Origin: Basidiobolus meristosporus CBS 931.73
Taxonomy: Eukaryota > Basidiobolomycota > Basidiobolomycetes > Basidiobolales > Basidiobolaceae
Length of the DNA stretch: 64,000 bases
NCBI GenBank assembly: GCA_002104905.1
Contig: MCFE01000056.1
Location: 1 to 64,000, forward strand
Direction of reading: 5' to 3'
The translations under genes and the position numbers were made by a program. The notes under the pieces are model-generated. The model ran no database searches and was not told the DNA's origin. It saw only the letters and a program-made list of their open reading frames with translations. Shown piece by piece: positions 10,322 through 21,600 of this stretch (position 1 is its first letter; every line of letters begins with the position of its first letter).

Positions 10322-11228
10322 GTTATATAGTTAAATACGATCTAACATAAAAGAAGGAAAGGCTGACCAAAATCCTACATAGGAAAGTATAATTAGCCCA
10401 CACAACATACCGTGGTCATATAAATACCTATCTCTATTTCCACGAGTCGGCAGTTGGTTTGGATATAGATCCTGAGCTAGAAGGAAGAATATCATTCCAG
10501 CACTGACGGACTTGACTGTTTCCTCTATCCATTATATTCTAAATAAATACCCGTCTTCTTATTAAAGGCCCCTTCCCCCTAGGCGAACATACCACTACCA
10601 TACATCTTTATTCTTTACTACGTGGCCTCTAACCCCGTAGCAGTTTATAGAGTTTATATCTCCTATCAATACAGATAGGGAGACATATTGACGTACCCAC
10701 ATGAATTTTTAAAAGGACTGCCTTTGATATATCAGTCTCGTACGGTTTATATCTCCTCGCTGTACCTTGTTCTGGGTACACTATTTCTTCATTCCATGTG
10801 ACCTTGCCATTAGTTAGAAACTCGATTCAAAAAGCCAAACTCTTGTGTTGTATCAAATATTGTTGCATACCACTGTTGTGGTACCACGGCCTCTCGGCCC
10901 TCCATCATCCTGCTGATACTTGTCACTTCTTACCGCAATATTTTTGAGTGCTCGAAACTACGAGAGGTGCACTTGAATTACTATCTCTGCCATTTCAGAA
11001 ACCCAGGTATTTTGTATCTATCTAGTGTGCAGTACTGGTGAATCAGTAACCCCAGTGTTTATCTAGCGCTGGCTTCACGTATTTAATGGTGTTGACTAAT
11101 GACCGGATTGCAAGCTAATGTTGCTGATTAATTTCTGCGCACATACGTTCATTCGGCAGATTCACACACGTTGATGAAATATTCCAGATGAAATTAATTA
11201 TTGAATTTTAGTTGATTGAAAATGGGGA
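10322..11228. other. Intergenic region, no gene recognised
   Basis: About 0.9 kb, AT-rich, no supportable coding frame. A short inverted repeat (TCTCCTATC...GATAGGGAGA) lies at about 10658-10684. Nothing else is recognisable. Confidence 0.4.
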
Positions 11229-11501
11229 TAATATCAAGCTGTCAGAATGTGCAAACCGTCCTCGCCAGGCTGTTGGAATAATCAACCGGCAAGTTCATCA
11301 ACTGAGTAGGTCCTATGGCCCCGAAGGTCCGATCGGTCACTACTCACACTTCCCTTTACGGACAGCGCACTACATCTCATCTACCAGCTTGGTATTAGTG
11401 TCTTTGTTGGGAAACAAAGACTGGGAATGTACTATATACATAATCCTGTAAAGTACAGTCGTGAAGAACAATCGATACACTTGCTCCCTATTTATACTTT
11501 T
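11229..11501. repeat. 273-bp near-identical direct repeat, copy A
   Basis: It matches 15675-15947 with one substitution seen (CCCTA against CCGTA near the 3' end), while the flanks differ. It holds an open frame of about 75 codons on the plus strand. On the minus strand a TATAAATA begins the block, followed by a 23-codon frame. No TG...CA ends or target duplications are seen, so it is neither an obvious LTR nor an obvious MITE. Confidence 0.85.
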
Positions 11502-11637
11502 CTCTCTATAAGAAAATTTCTGGCAGATGGGGGAAAAATCAAATATTCGACTGCAAATATTTCGTATCCCACACTAATTCGATCCTGACACATAACAAAA
11601 TGACTCCCAATTTCAAACTGAAATACCAATATAATAA

Positions 11638-14150
11638 CAAGTAGAGATTAGCCCAATCGGACCAAATGGTCCGATTGTATTTAAATTATTTTGACCTCAT
11701 AGCAAGGATATATGAAGTCTAAATGAAGTTTATGAAATCTCTCTGGTGTGCACTTTGTGCTGGTATTTTGATTTTTTCAAAATGGTTGCAAATACTTTGT
11801 CTTATATTGCCTTTACTGAAGCAACTTTTGGCAAATTTTAATCGGACCAAATGGTCTAACACTTCATTGATGAATAATGGGTATGGCTTTAAGCAATTAT
11901 ATTTCAAACATTTAATAGCCAATCCTACTAACTGCGAAGAATTATTGAGCATTATTTGTTTTTTCATATACCACCTTCAAGTGCCTGGTATAGCAGTCTT
12001 TACACATTGGGTGGCCAGGGTTGCAACTGCATGAAAACTCAACCTTAGTGCCTGTAACATGAGCGGCAGTACAAGTTTTGCAAGCTAATCTACGGCGCTT
12101 TGAGCCATAACCTTTACTCATCGACAGGTAAGTGTGATTTTCATCACTTCTGAGTTGCCTCTGACTACCCAAGGGCCCCTTGATGTCTGAACCGGCCAAA
12201 TTCTTACAATATTGCAAGAAATTGTATGCTAAAATATCCTTGAAAGAGAAATGAGATACGCCACGCTTTTGGTAAGAAAATGTACGATAAGAGCTATAGG
12301 CATTGGCTTCGCAGATACCCAGGATGAAGCCGTAGAAACGCATCTCCCATCTTTCTGTAGATATAACATCATGATAAGATGTCAAATTATCTCGAAGGTT
12401 ATTGGCAGCATCAACCGAACCTACAAATATAGTAAATGGAGCACATGTTGTTTCTTCAAGACAGGATTCTACTTACTTTTATGGGTCTCATATTCTTCAA
12501 CCACTTCCGGTCGCTGAATGGTTATCACCTCACCATTGTCCCCTACAAAAGTTCTCCGTCCAGTAAGCCTTGTTGTGCTGCAAGAAGAAATAAATGCTTT
12601 GATCTTGTAATCACGGTAGGCGCAGACAAAGATTCTCCCGCTCCTTGTTGTCTTGTTCATAGTAAAGTGAGCACCATACAAGTTGCCAACACTGGCAACA
12701 ATATCGGTGGTGGGCATACCACATGGCCAGTAGCAGCGCTTAGTCACTTGCATAATGGAATACAGACCAAGTTCAGCCAGCATCATTGTCATATTTGGGG
12801 ATCCGAGCCAAGAGTCAGCAATAACGGTACGGCCAGTACCAAACCAAGGCTTGACTAATCGCTTGACAGTGGAAGTCAACTTGGACATACCAGGATCATT
12901 GTCATATTCCTTCTGTAACCAATCACTCACTGTATCTATTCTCAGGATACAAGCAGTGTGATGGTCTGCTAAAGTCTTGAACTCCTGTCCGATGGGATGC
13001 GGCTTCCTTGGAACTTTCTTAACATTGGGCAAACCAGCTCCTAACCATTGATTCATTGATTCGTCAATGACTAAATACTTGCAGGGCTCTAAACAAGTTT
13101 TCATGTGTTCATTAAAGGCGTCAATAGTTGATCTAATTTGATAAAGAGCATCGATTTCTTGATGTTCTCGGGAAGGGATTTCAAGAACGTGCATTTTCAG
13201 AATCTCTTTAAATCTTCTATACGACATATATTCCGTAAAGTCAATGTTCATTAAGAAATGAGAAGAGCCTTGCTTCCAGTAAGCTTTTTTGTCGGAATGA
13301 TTGATAACTGTCATTACAGTTATTAATGCAATCCACATCATGTACTCGGCAAATGTAACGTCAGTCCAGGGGCCAATGCTAGTTGCATAAGCATTAATCC
13401 TCCGAACGATAGTGCGAAAGTGATCTAAAGGAAGGAAGAACAAGAAATAATCCAGTGGTGAGGCATTTCTAGCATTTTTCATATTTAACCGAGCTTTCAA
13501 GGAGGTAAAACCATCAGCTGGCCCACTTGTACGGGAATCAATATATACTTCCCCAGTTATCCAGGTGTCTGCTGCAGTAAGGTCAATTTCATCTTCCTCC
13601 TGCTCCTCATCTTGGATTGCATCCTCCAATAGGTCTTCAGTAACAATACTCTCGGTAGTATTAGCAGTTGCAGGTTCAATGTTTCCCAAGGTATCATTAC
13701 TGTTAGTCTTGATATGCTTTAAACAGTTTTGTGAAAGAGTCAATGTAATCCCCGGTACCAGATCCAAAATGACATCATATTTCACATTGCCGTTGACTGT
13801 TGAGCGTGCAGTGGTAACTCCCTTGAAGCTCAAACCAGGTGTATTCCAGTCAAAACGCAGAGATAAAAGTCGTTTGACTTCCTTATGTTTGATAAATCGC
13901 TTGGATACTGATACACGCACATTAACATCAAGATGTTTACTGGCAGGAGGCATGGTTTAAGTCTTAAGAAAAGATAAAACGAATATGACGAATTATCAAA
14001 ACAACTCCAAAAAATAAATATTCAGATTCTTGTTTATCAGAATATGATATGAAATAAACAAAGTAAGACACCCATCCAGAAAAAACAATTGTATTAAATT
14101 AGACCATTTGGTCCAAATTGGACCAAATGGTCCGGCCGAATCTCTACTTG
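11638..14150 (-). mobile_element. piggyBac-type DNA transposon, apparently complete
   Basis: 2513 bp bounded by 12-bp inverted repeats CAAGTAGAGATT (11638-11649) and AATCTCTACTTG (14139-14150). ATAA lies directly outside both ends (11634-11637 and 14151-14154) and would be the target duplication. Just inside both ends, and again at about 11844, lie palindromic GGACCAAATGGTCC motifs (11659-11672, 14120-14133, and a variant at 14102-14114). These are candidate transposase-binding sites. The transposase gene fills the interior. Classical piggyBac duplicates TTAA, so ATAA is unusual. Confidence 0.75.
11942..13953 (-). CDS. piggyBac-family transposase (DDE_Tnp_1_7), two exons
   Basis: Exon 1 is 13953-12477 and exon 2 is 12420-11942, joined across a 56-bp intron (GTAAGT...TTTGTAG, 12476-12421). 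Together they encode 651 residues without a stop or frameshift. Exon 1 carries the first catalytic region (LVIDESMNQW, then KPHPIGQEFKTLADHHT) and the second (TVIADSWLGSPNM). The splice joins to SSVDAANNLRDNL, which supplies the third conserved Asp. Exon 2 ends with the family's Cys-rich zinc-binding tail (LACKTC...CSCNPGHPMCKDCYTRH). All family landmarks are present, so the enzyme may be active. It cuts and pastes its own element; no host role is implied while the inverted repeats remain. Confidence 0.88.
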
Positions 14151-14493
14151 ATAATGATATATTTGTGCGAATAGAGGTTAGTTTAATTAGAACTATATCA
14201 CATACCTTCACATTTCGAGTGGAAAGTGATGTGGATTTGAAAGTATACACTGCCTCAATGTGCTGGCTGATCGATCTATAACGAGAGGCTATCCATTATT
14301 ATTTTCTCAGACACCGCCAGCCTACTCGGCCATTTCAGAACCCTCTTTTGCTAATAATGAGGGATGGAGCACCATCAAAATTGCAGGCCACCTCTTTGTT
14401 CCTGGTATTAACTACTTGGTAGTATATCAAAGGAACTCATTACCGTGAAAATTCCAAATTAGGGCTAGTATGTGTGTAGGCAAAAAAGAACAA

Positions 14494-14566
14494 CGACCCA
14501 GGTGGGGGTCGAACCCACGACTTTCTCCTCCGGAGGGAGACACTCTTTCCACTGAGCTACAGGGCC
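14494..14566 (-). tRNA. tRNA-Arg(CCG), copy 3
   Basis: The 73 nt are identical to copies 1 and 2. An A-run on the plus strand just below it supplies the oligo-T terminator. A decayed LTR starts about 6 bp upstream. Confidence 0.95.
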
Positions 14567-14572
14567 ACTCAT

Positions 14573-14740
14573 TGGTTTTGGAGTAAGAAACAAACTAAGC
14601 TCAAATGACGGCATAAACAAAATTTTAGTTTTAGGAAGTTTACGAGTATATAATAACTACAATATCTTGAGAGATACTCTTATACTACTATTTCGAATCT
14701 ACACAATTTTCCTTAAGTTATTAATCAGGGGACTAGCATT
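14573..14740 (+). repeat. Decayed LTR upstream of tRNA-Arg 3
   Basis: It begins TGGTTTTGGAGTAAG, compared with TGATTATAGAGTAAAG in the LTR at 6822. Further matches are TCAAATGACGGCATAAACAAA and GAGAGATACTCTTATACTAC....CGAATCTACA. The 3' half is lost or unrecognisable; the end coordinate is approximate. Confidence 0.55.
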
Positions 14741-15263
14741 TCAATTTCCTAGTAGTTTTTACTGCGCAAAGAGCCAGATAGGAATACCATCATGTTAAGA
14801 CATGCCCGAAAATAAGGCAAACTTCAGATCGCTGGAGCAGAACGAATGTATAATATCAGTAGAAGCGCTTTATTTCATGTAATCACAAATGATTTATTTC
14901 TGGTTTAAAGAAACGTATCATTGAACTTTTGACTTTATGTGCGTAAGCGATGCTTTATTTCCATGTTAAAAAACGTCCCTTGCTCCTATATCACATAAAA
15001 TTATAGTGACACATATTTAGTAAAATATGTAGGGCGTGAGACGGGTAGTTACCAACCAAAAACACAATACTTGCATTAGTCACTTGGGCCAAAAATCGAT
15101 ATCGCTTTCAATTTAAGGGACCAGCTCAAAATATTGGCTGCCTAACCCATTCACTGAATACTTTTTAGACTCCGGTGGAACTAGTGTAAAATAGAGTATG
15201 AATCGCTTAATTCATGGCTAGTTTAAAATATCTGACATTTCTCAAGAAAGATAAAGCAAAAAG

Positions 15264-15345
15264 TGATGAGAGTGGGGTTCGAACCCACGCCTCCGGAGAG
15301 ACTGCGACCTGAACGCAGCGCCTTAGACCACTCGGCCATCTCACC
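15264..15345 (-). tRNA. tRNA-Leu(CAG), copy 3
   Basis: 82 nt, identical to copy 1. TTTTT terminator on the minus strand. It lies 697 bp upstream of tRNA-Arg copy 3 on the same strand, preserving the Arg/Leu order of the other two pairs. Confidence 0.95.
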
Positions 15346-15674
15346 CATTGATATTAGAGCTAATCAAATTTCTGTGACGAATATTTATAATTTTATCTCA
15401 ACAATTTTGCAAAGTATTTGTGCTCTGCTTCTATTCAACGTGCAATAATGGTGAATCCTTGGGCCCATACTACTACTGGTAAAAACGAAGCAACATTAAC
15501 CCTGTATAAGTTCAGCATAAGCTTATATTTACATTTATCGTGCTGATTATTGGCCCCGTTATCCATTATGCGCACGTATAGGTGAGCATTCATGGTAGCT
15601 AATGTATAGGTATTCCAATTGAACATTTAGCCAAAATTCTTGCAATTTGATTTGTTTGTTGAATAATAGGTGGG
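15346..15674. other. Spacer, nothing recognised
   Basis: AT-rich sequence between tRNA-Leu 3 and repeat copy B. Only short frames without motifs are seen. Confidence 0.4.
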
Positions 15675-15947
15675 TAATATCAAGCTGTCAGAATGTGCAA
15701 ACCGTCCTCGCCAGGCTGTTGGAATAATCAACCGGCAAGTTCATCAACTGAGTAGGTCCTATGGCCCCGAAGGTCCGATCGGTCACTACTCACACTTCCC
15801 TTTACGGACAGCGCACTACATCTCATCTACCAGCTTGGTATTAGTGTCTTTGTTGGGAAACAAAGACTGGGAATGTACTATATACATAATCCTGTAAAGT
15901 ACAGTCGTGAAGAACAATCGATACACTTGCTCCGTATTTATACTTTT
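15675..15947. repeat. 273-bp near-identical direct repeat, copy B
   Basis: Second copy of the block at 11229-11501, same orientation, 4446 bp away. It lies beyond tRNA-Leu 3, as copy A lies beyond tRNA-Leu 2, so both copies keep the same order relative to the tRNA pair. Confidence 0.85.
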
Positions 15948-16228
15948 TTTCCAAATATTTTTGCAAGGTCGTTTAGTGAAAAAAAAAAGGATCGATAGAA
16001 AACATTTTTCATCCCACACATTGTTCTATGAAATGGTAGATTTGAACGAGTTCCACTGCATATTTACGGTCACAGATTCAAGCATGGTTAGGAAATCAAT
16101 GAAAAAGTAAGGTGTTTATTTCAAAACGAGTATCTATTATTACTACAAACAAATACATATAAGTGAAGTAGATTATTCAGTGAATCAAGAAATGGTCAGT
16201 ATATGTCTAATATTTGCGACGGTGGTCT

Positions 16229-17124
16229 TTAAAATTCCTTGAACTCTCCGTTGGTCCATGCACACTTCAATTGAACTTGGAATTCGGCCATTTGGATGTA
16301 GAACAATTTCAAGAGCTGTGCTTGATGTGGGGTCAAAGTATCGCCAACCTTGCAGATGGTGTAATCGACAGGGAGTGTGACGATTCCATTTTTCAAAATG
16401 GTTGGCATACCGAGGCCACGAAGTTGAGGCTCCATGTTATGGGGGAATGGATCGGCACCTCGCTTAACTGGTCCACCTGGAATGACCACCTCGTCAGTAG
16501 CAACATAGCCGGAGCGTGGGTAATCTTGCTGCTTATACTCTTGGAAGAACCTAAGCACATGGTTAGAAATCTGGATTCTTGCATATCGCCGGGTAAATTG
16601 GTTCTTACTTTTCAACTTCTTCGACAGATTTGTTGGTGAACAAGAGACCAACGTCTCCGATCAAAGCGTCGGCGATATGGTGGATGTTCTCCTTGTATTC
16701 CTCTTCTTCAGTGTTACCCAAAGCCTTGGCCATAACCTTATTTTTGCCAAAGAAGAATCTACTGGTCTTCCATTCGTTACGAATATCCTTCAGGTAATAG
16801 TTTCTCATGTTCTCCACTGAGAAAACGAAGATATTGTTGTACTCATCCGCGCAAGAACGAATCTGTTGATTGGAGAAGAGACAAAGAACCATCAGTATCT
16901 GTGTCTCGGATATTGTCCAGCTTGTGCAGCTATCGACTCTACACATATTGAAAGCTCAGAGGGTCCAATTACCTGCTCAAAGAGGGCCTCTTTTTCAGCA
17001 CGACCTTTACTTTCGGTCTTGGTCAAGGATACTAAGCAAAAGTAAAGGTTTAGTTTTCTTGGGGCGAATAGTAGCAAGTACGAATCGAGGCTTTACCAAT
17101 CTTCTGTCTCTTTGATTTAGGCAT
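16229..17124 (-). CDS. MRT4: Ribosome assembly factor MRT4 (uL10-like), 4 exons
   Basis: Exons 17124-17097, 17031-16973, 16862-16609 and 16550-16229 encode 220 residues (yeast and human proteins are about 240). Introns are 65, 110 and 58 bp with GT...AG ends and keep frame. The protein begins MPKSKRQKIVSLTKTESKGR and contains FVFSVENMRN.YLKDIRNEWK, RFFFGKNKVMAKALGNT, HNMEPQLRGLGMPT.LKNG and LTPHQAQLLKLF.IQMAEF, all hallmarks of MRT4. It is a nucleolar paralogue of ribosomal P0 that occupies the stalk site during 60S assembly and is later replaced. It is transcribed divergently from the TTC1-like gene across a 268-bp spacer. Nothing is missing. Confidence 0.95.
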
Positions 17125-17392
17125 GTTAGTTACAAAGGCAGTAGGGAAGGGCCAGTAACAATGGAGTCGAATGTGGATGTATATCTAGTGTCCGAATTTT
17201 TTTTCTGGAAAAAAAATGAATGTCAGTTAACTAGTTGTTACATTAGCCACAATTTGAAGCATCATTATTTTGGCTAGGTCCTCGATTAGAATAATCAGAG
17301 TTTGAGTACTCATTCGTTGATTGTGTCAGTATCCTGAGCACTTGTGTTTCCAGTGTTAGTTTCAAGGATTATCAGAACATAGACGTTACGTT
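17125..17392. promoter_or_regulatory. Shared divergent promoter region
   Basis: 268 bp between the ATGs of MRT4 (minus) and the TTC1-like gene (plus), holding both upstream regions. No clear TATA box is seen in either direction, unlike the secreted-protein genes in this window. Confidence 0.45.
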
Positions 17393-18478
17393 ATGAGTCC
17401 CAAGATATCGGAAATAAGTGGTTAGTTCTAATACACTGCGTCATATCAACAATTATTGCCAGAATTCAAATTATTGTTAGAATAGATTCAGAGGAAGAAG
17501 AGTTCTACGAGTCGTTGGAATATGCAGATGAGCCCAATACAGTGCTAAAAGAGACTCAATTGAAGGAGGTCTCTTCAGAGGACCCCACTGTTGTAGCTGA
17601 GAATTCTACACATGCGATTCCAAAGACAGTGGCCAGCGTCGAAGCTTCTGAGATAAATATAATACCGCCGACGCCGCTCACAGAGGAGGAAATCGAAGTA
17701 ATTCCGGTATACAGGAAATACCTTTTCAACAGCTTTTGTCTGACTACTGCTATAGGAACGTGTTCAAGAAGTAGAGAGCTACAAGGCAGTTGGAAACCAG
17801 CTTTTTGGGAGCGGCGAATATGAGAGTGCAGTTGAAAAATACAATCAGGCACTTGAAATATGCCCAAAAGAAAAGCCCTCACTCTTGGCGCTACTTCACG
17901 GAAACATCGCTGCTTGCTATATCAAATTGGTACAGTGTGCTATTGGCCTCTGAGCTTCGTAAGCCAGCTCTCTAAATAGATATTCAGGAACGTTTGGAGG
18001 ACGCAGTTAGCGCGTGTGATAGTGCACTGGCGCTCGAACCAACCTATGTCAAAGCACTAGTACGAAGAGCCCAAGCAAATGAAAAAATCGGCAAATATTT
18101 AGCTTTGAGCTCAGCCCTAGAAGGTGAAGTCATAGTTCGAATATCCTCATTGTGGCCAATATCTAGGATATCTAACGCAATGGGTAGATTACAAGAAGTT
18201 GCTTGACATAGCACCCAACTATCGTCGCGAATGTGAACGTGCACTTGTGCGCCTACCACCACGGATAGAAGAGCAGCAAGAGATCGAAAAAGCCGAAATG
18301 CTCGGTAAGCATGGTTTAGTTCATACTATGACTTGAACACGAACTAACACGACGGACTACAGAAAAAGTCAAGGACCTTGGAAATCGGTTTCTGGGCATG
18401 TTTGGCCTTTCAACCGACAACTTTCAAATGCAGAAAGATCCATCCACTGGAAACTACTCTATGCAATTCAAGCGTTAG
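17393..18478 (+). CDS. TTC1-like tetratricopeptide protein, 6 exons
   Basis: Exons 17393-17420, 17486-17706, 17756-17929, 17988-18123, 18188-18304 and 18363-18478 encode 263 residues. Introns are 49-65 bp, all GT...AG and in phase. An acidic N-terminus ([14 protein letters not shown]) leads to the TPR block ([56 protein letters not shown]). The C-terminus ([20 protein letters not shown], then NYSMQFKR) matches the conserved end of TTC1. The acceptor at 18188 was chosen because it gives SALEDYKKLL, the family sequence; another AG upstream would add seven residues. TTC1-like proteins are TPR co-chaperone adaptors. The first exon is short and the least certain part. Confidence 0.88.
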
Positions 18479-18612
18479 ACACTTCCAGTCAAGTAATCGC
18501 ATGTAATTGCTCAATTGCCACTAATGCGGGCTAGATTTTAAACGAATAAAAATTGTCTAGTCACATTAATTTCAGTTGGGTGAAATTTCTGCTTGTTGGA
18601 ACACAAGTCAGT

Positions 18613-21600
18613 ATGATAGCCACGTTTCGGGCTCCTTGTATCAGGTCCACAGCTGGTCTCTCGCAAAGAGTGCTTTTACGCCCAGTTCGAAATTATGCCC
18701 AAGTAAGCAAGCCTAAAAGACCCTTGAATGGGAAGTATCAACCCGTAAGTACGTTATACCTTGAATGGAGGACCGGAAGCTTCTTTTAACTCCTCCCAAA
18801 TCAGGCCGAAGTAGAAAAAGGCTGGTATGAATGGTGGGAAAAGCAAGGTTGGTTTGAATCCCTCTGCACCGATGGAGTTCGATTTATTTAGGCGTTTTCT
18901 TTGAAGGGTACTTTTCCCCCACGCACCGGCACTCTCGAGCTGGTGAGCAGAAAATCACCACCGTTTTGACACCTCCTCCGAACGTAACTGGAAATTTGCA
19001 CATCGGACATGCGTTAACCTTCAGTGTGCAGGTATATCCCGACCTTTCTGAGTAGGTCGACGCCTTACTCATCGAGATATATGTAGGACTCACTCGTCCG
19101 GTGGCGTCGTATGTGTGGCGAGGCAGTATCCTGGATCCCTGGGACAGATCACGCCGGGATAGGAACCCAGTCGGTGGTAGAAAAGCAATTGATGAAGCAG
19201 CACAAAGTACAAACGATTTCAACCACTAATGGATACTTGCGGTTATTAAAGCTACCCATGTTTGTCTATCCTAGCTCACTAGACACGATTTGGGCCGAGA
19301 CAAGTTTATTTCGGAGGTGTGGAAGTGGAAGGAGCTTCATGGGAATAAGATCATTGAGCAAATGAGGAAGATGGGCTCGAGTTTGGATTGGAAAAACGAA
19401 TTCTTCACCATGGACGCGCCTCGTACCGAAGCAGTAACCAACGCCTTTATACAGTTCTTCAAAGATGGGCTGCTATATCGCGACACAAGGATAGTGAATT
19501 GGTGTTGTCATTTAGAAACTGCTATTTCTGATATCGAGGTAAGAGCTATGCAGCTCTCGTTCGTGATGCCAAATGCTGATACATCGTGGGTAGGTCGACT
19601 ATGAGACAGTGCAAGGGCAAACTTTCCTTACATTGCCCGGAAGAGAGGACAAGTACGTCGCCTTATAGATGAGTATATGGATAGAGCCTAACAGCATGTT
19701 ACATAGAGTGGAAGTAGGTGTACTGCATAAACTTGCCTACAAAGTAGTCGATCCTGTTGGTGATATTGAAGAGTTGGTGGTAGCCACAACTCGTATCGAG
19801 ACGATTTTGGGGGATTGCGCCCTTGCTATCCATCCAGAAGACCCTCGATATAAGGTATGTAGGTGCTAACATCCCAGGAAAGTGGGAAAAATCTAAATCC
19901 TATACCACAATTAGACATTGCACGGCAAATTTGTGTTGCATCCGGTTCTCAATCAGAAGATTCCTATCATTTGTGACCCTGAGCTCGTTGACCCGGATTT
20001 TGGGACAGGTGTAGTTAAGGTAGAAGAGTAAATTGACTCGTTGCCTTTTTCTCAAGGCTCATTCACTCCCCCCCAGGTAACTCCCGGACACGATCCTAAC
20101 GATTATGCCTGTGGTCGCAGACACAACCTTCCGCTTACCAGCATCATGGATAAAACCGGAACATTCAACGAACTGTGTGGAGTCCGGAAGTATCAGGTAT
20201 TTTAAAATATCGGCGGTCTTCTCGAGTACAAGCATTCACGAGCCCACTTTCACCAGAACAAGGATAGATACATTGTTCGAAACGAGATAGTGGAGGACTT
20301 AATCAGCTCAGGCGCGTATCGTGGAAAGGATGTCAATCACGAGATGAGGATTTCGCGATGCTCTCGCTCGGGAGACATAATCGAGCCCATGGTTCAGCCG
20401 CAGTGGTATGTTTGTTGAAGCAATCGGGTGTGGATATGCGATAGAAAGATTTGGTCGAGTAACGTATTTAAATAAGGTTCTTAAATTGCCAAGAGATGGC
20501 CAAGACTGCAATCAAGAATATGGATAACGGCTCCATGAATATCACTCCCGGTCATCATAAGCCTGATTGGTATCGCTGGCTGGGTAAGGCAGTGGTCGAG
20601 AGCTTCACTTCTGGGATTTTCAACTCATCAGGGTTTAGAGAATATTCAGGACTGGTGTGTGTCGCGGCAACTTTGGTGGGGCCACCGGATACCTGCATAC
20701 AGACTCATCTTCAATGACCCAGAGATTCGCAAGGTTATTCAAGGCTCCGCCTCATCGAACGAACTCTGGTTTGTTGCTGAATCAAAAGAAAAAGCCATTG
20801 AACAAGTGTCAGATTTCCTGAACCAGCACAAGATCTCGAACCAAACCGATTATTCGCTTGAACAAGTGAGTTCATGCAGTCCAAACGTTCATGATCAGAC
20901 AGACATTAATTACACTTGAGTTTAGGACGACGATGTGTTGGACACTTGGTTTTCATCCGCATTGCTTCCCCTTTCGGCACTCGGTTGGGATGGAAAGTCC
21001 AAATCTTTGGTAGAGTTATTCAAGATAGCGGTTGTTATCGAGTGGATATTCAAATAGTATTTTGCGAGTAGGAAAATTATCCCACCGCGTTTATTGAAAC
21101 AGGATTCGATATTCTCTTCTTTTGGGTGGCTCGTATGGCTATGTTATCGACCTACTTCTCGGGCTCTCCTCCTTTCAAGGACATTTATTTGCACGCTATG
21201 GTACCGTTGACTGTGATGCATCGATTCCAGCATTTATTTACTGGTGAATATTAGATACGCGATTCGCAGGGAAGAAAAATGTCCAAGTCGTTAGGGAATG
21301 TAATTGACCCTCTGCACGTTATCAATGGGATATCCTTAAATGAGCTAAGACAAGCACTACACAGCGGGAATCTTGCATCCGAAGAGATAAAGAGGTAATT
21401 TAGATGTTGTGTTGGTGTAATCTCATTCCTGACCTATTAATGAAATCCAGGAGTGAGTCGGTGATGGAGAAAGAGTTTCCGGACGGGATTCCAGCTTGTG
21501 GGACTGATGCGTTGAGGTTTTCACTTGTCTCTTACACACAACAGGTTTGGCCAACCCATAATACCATATCAGACTGCCTGCTCACCATTTCTTCCAGACG

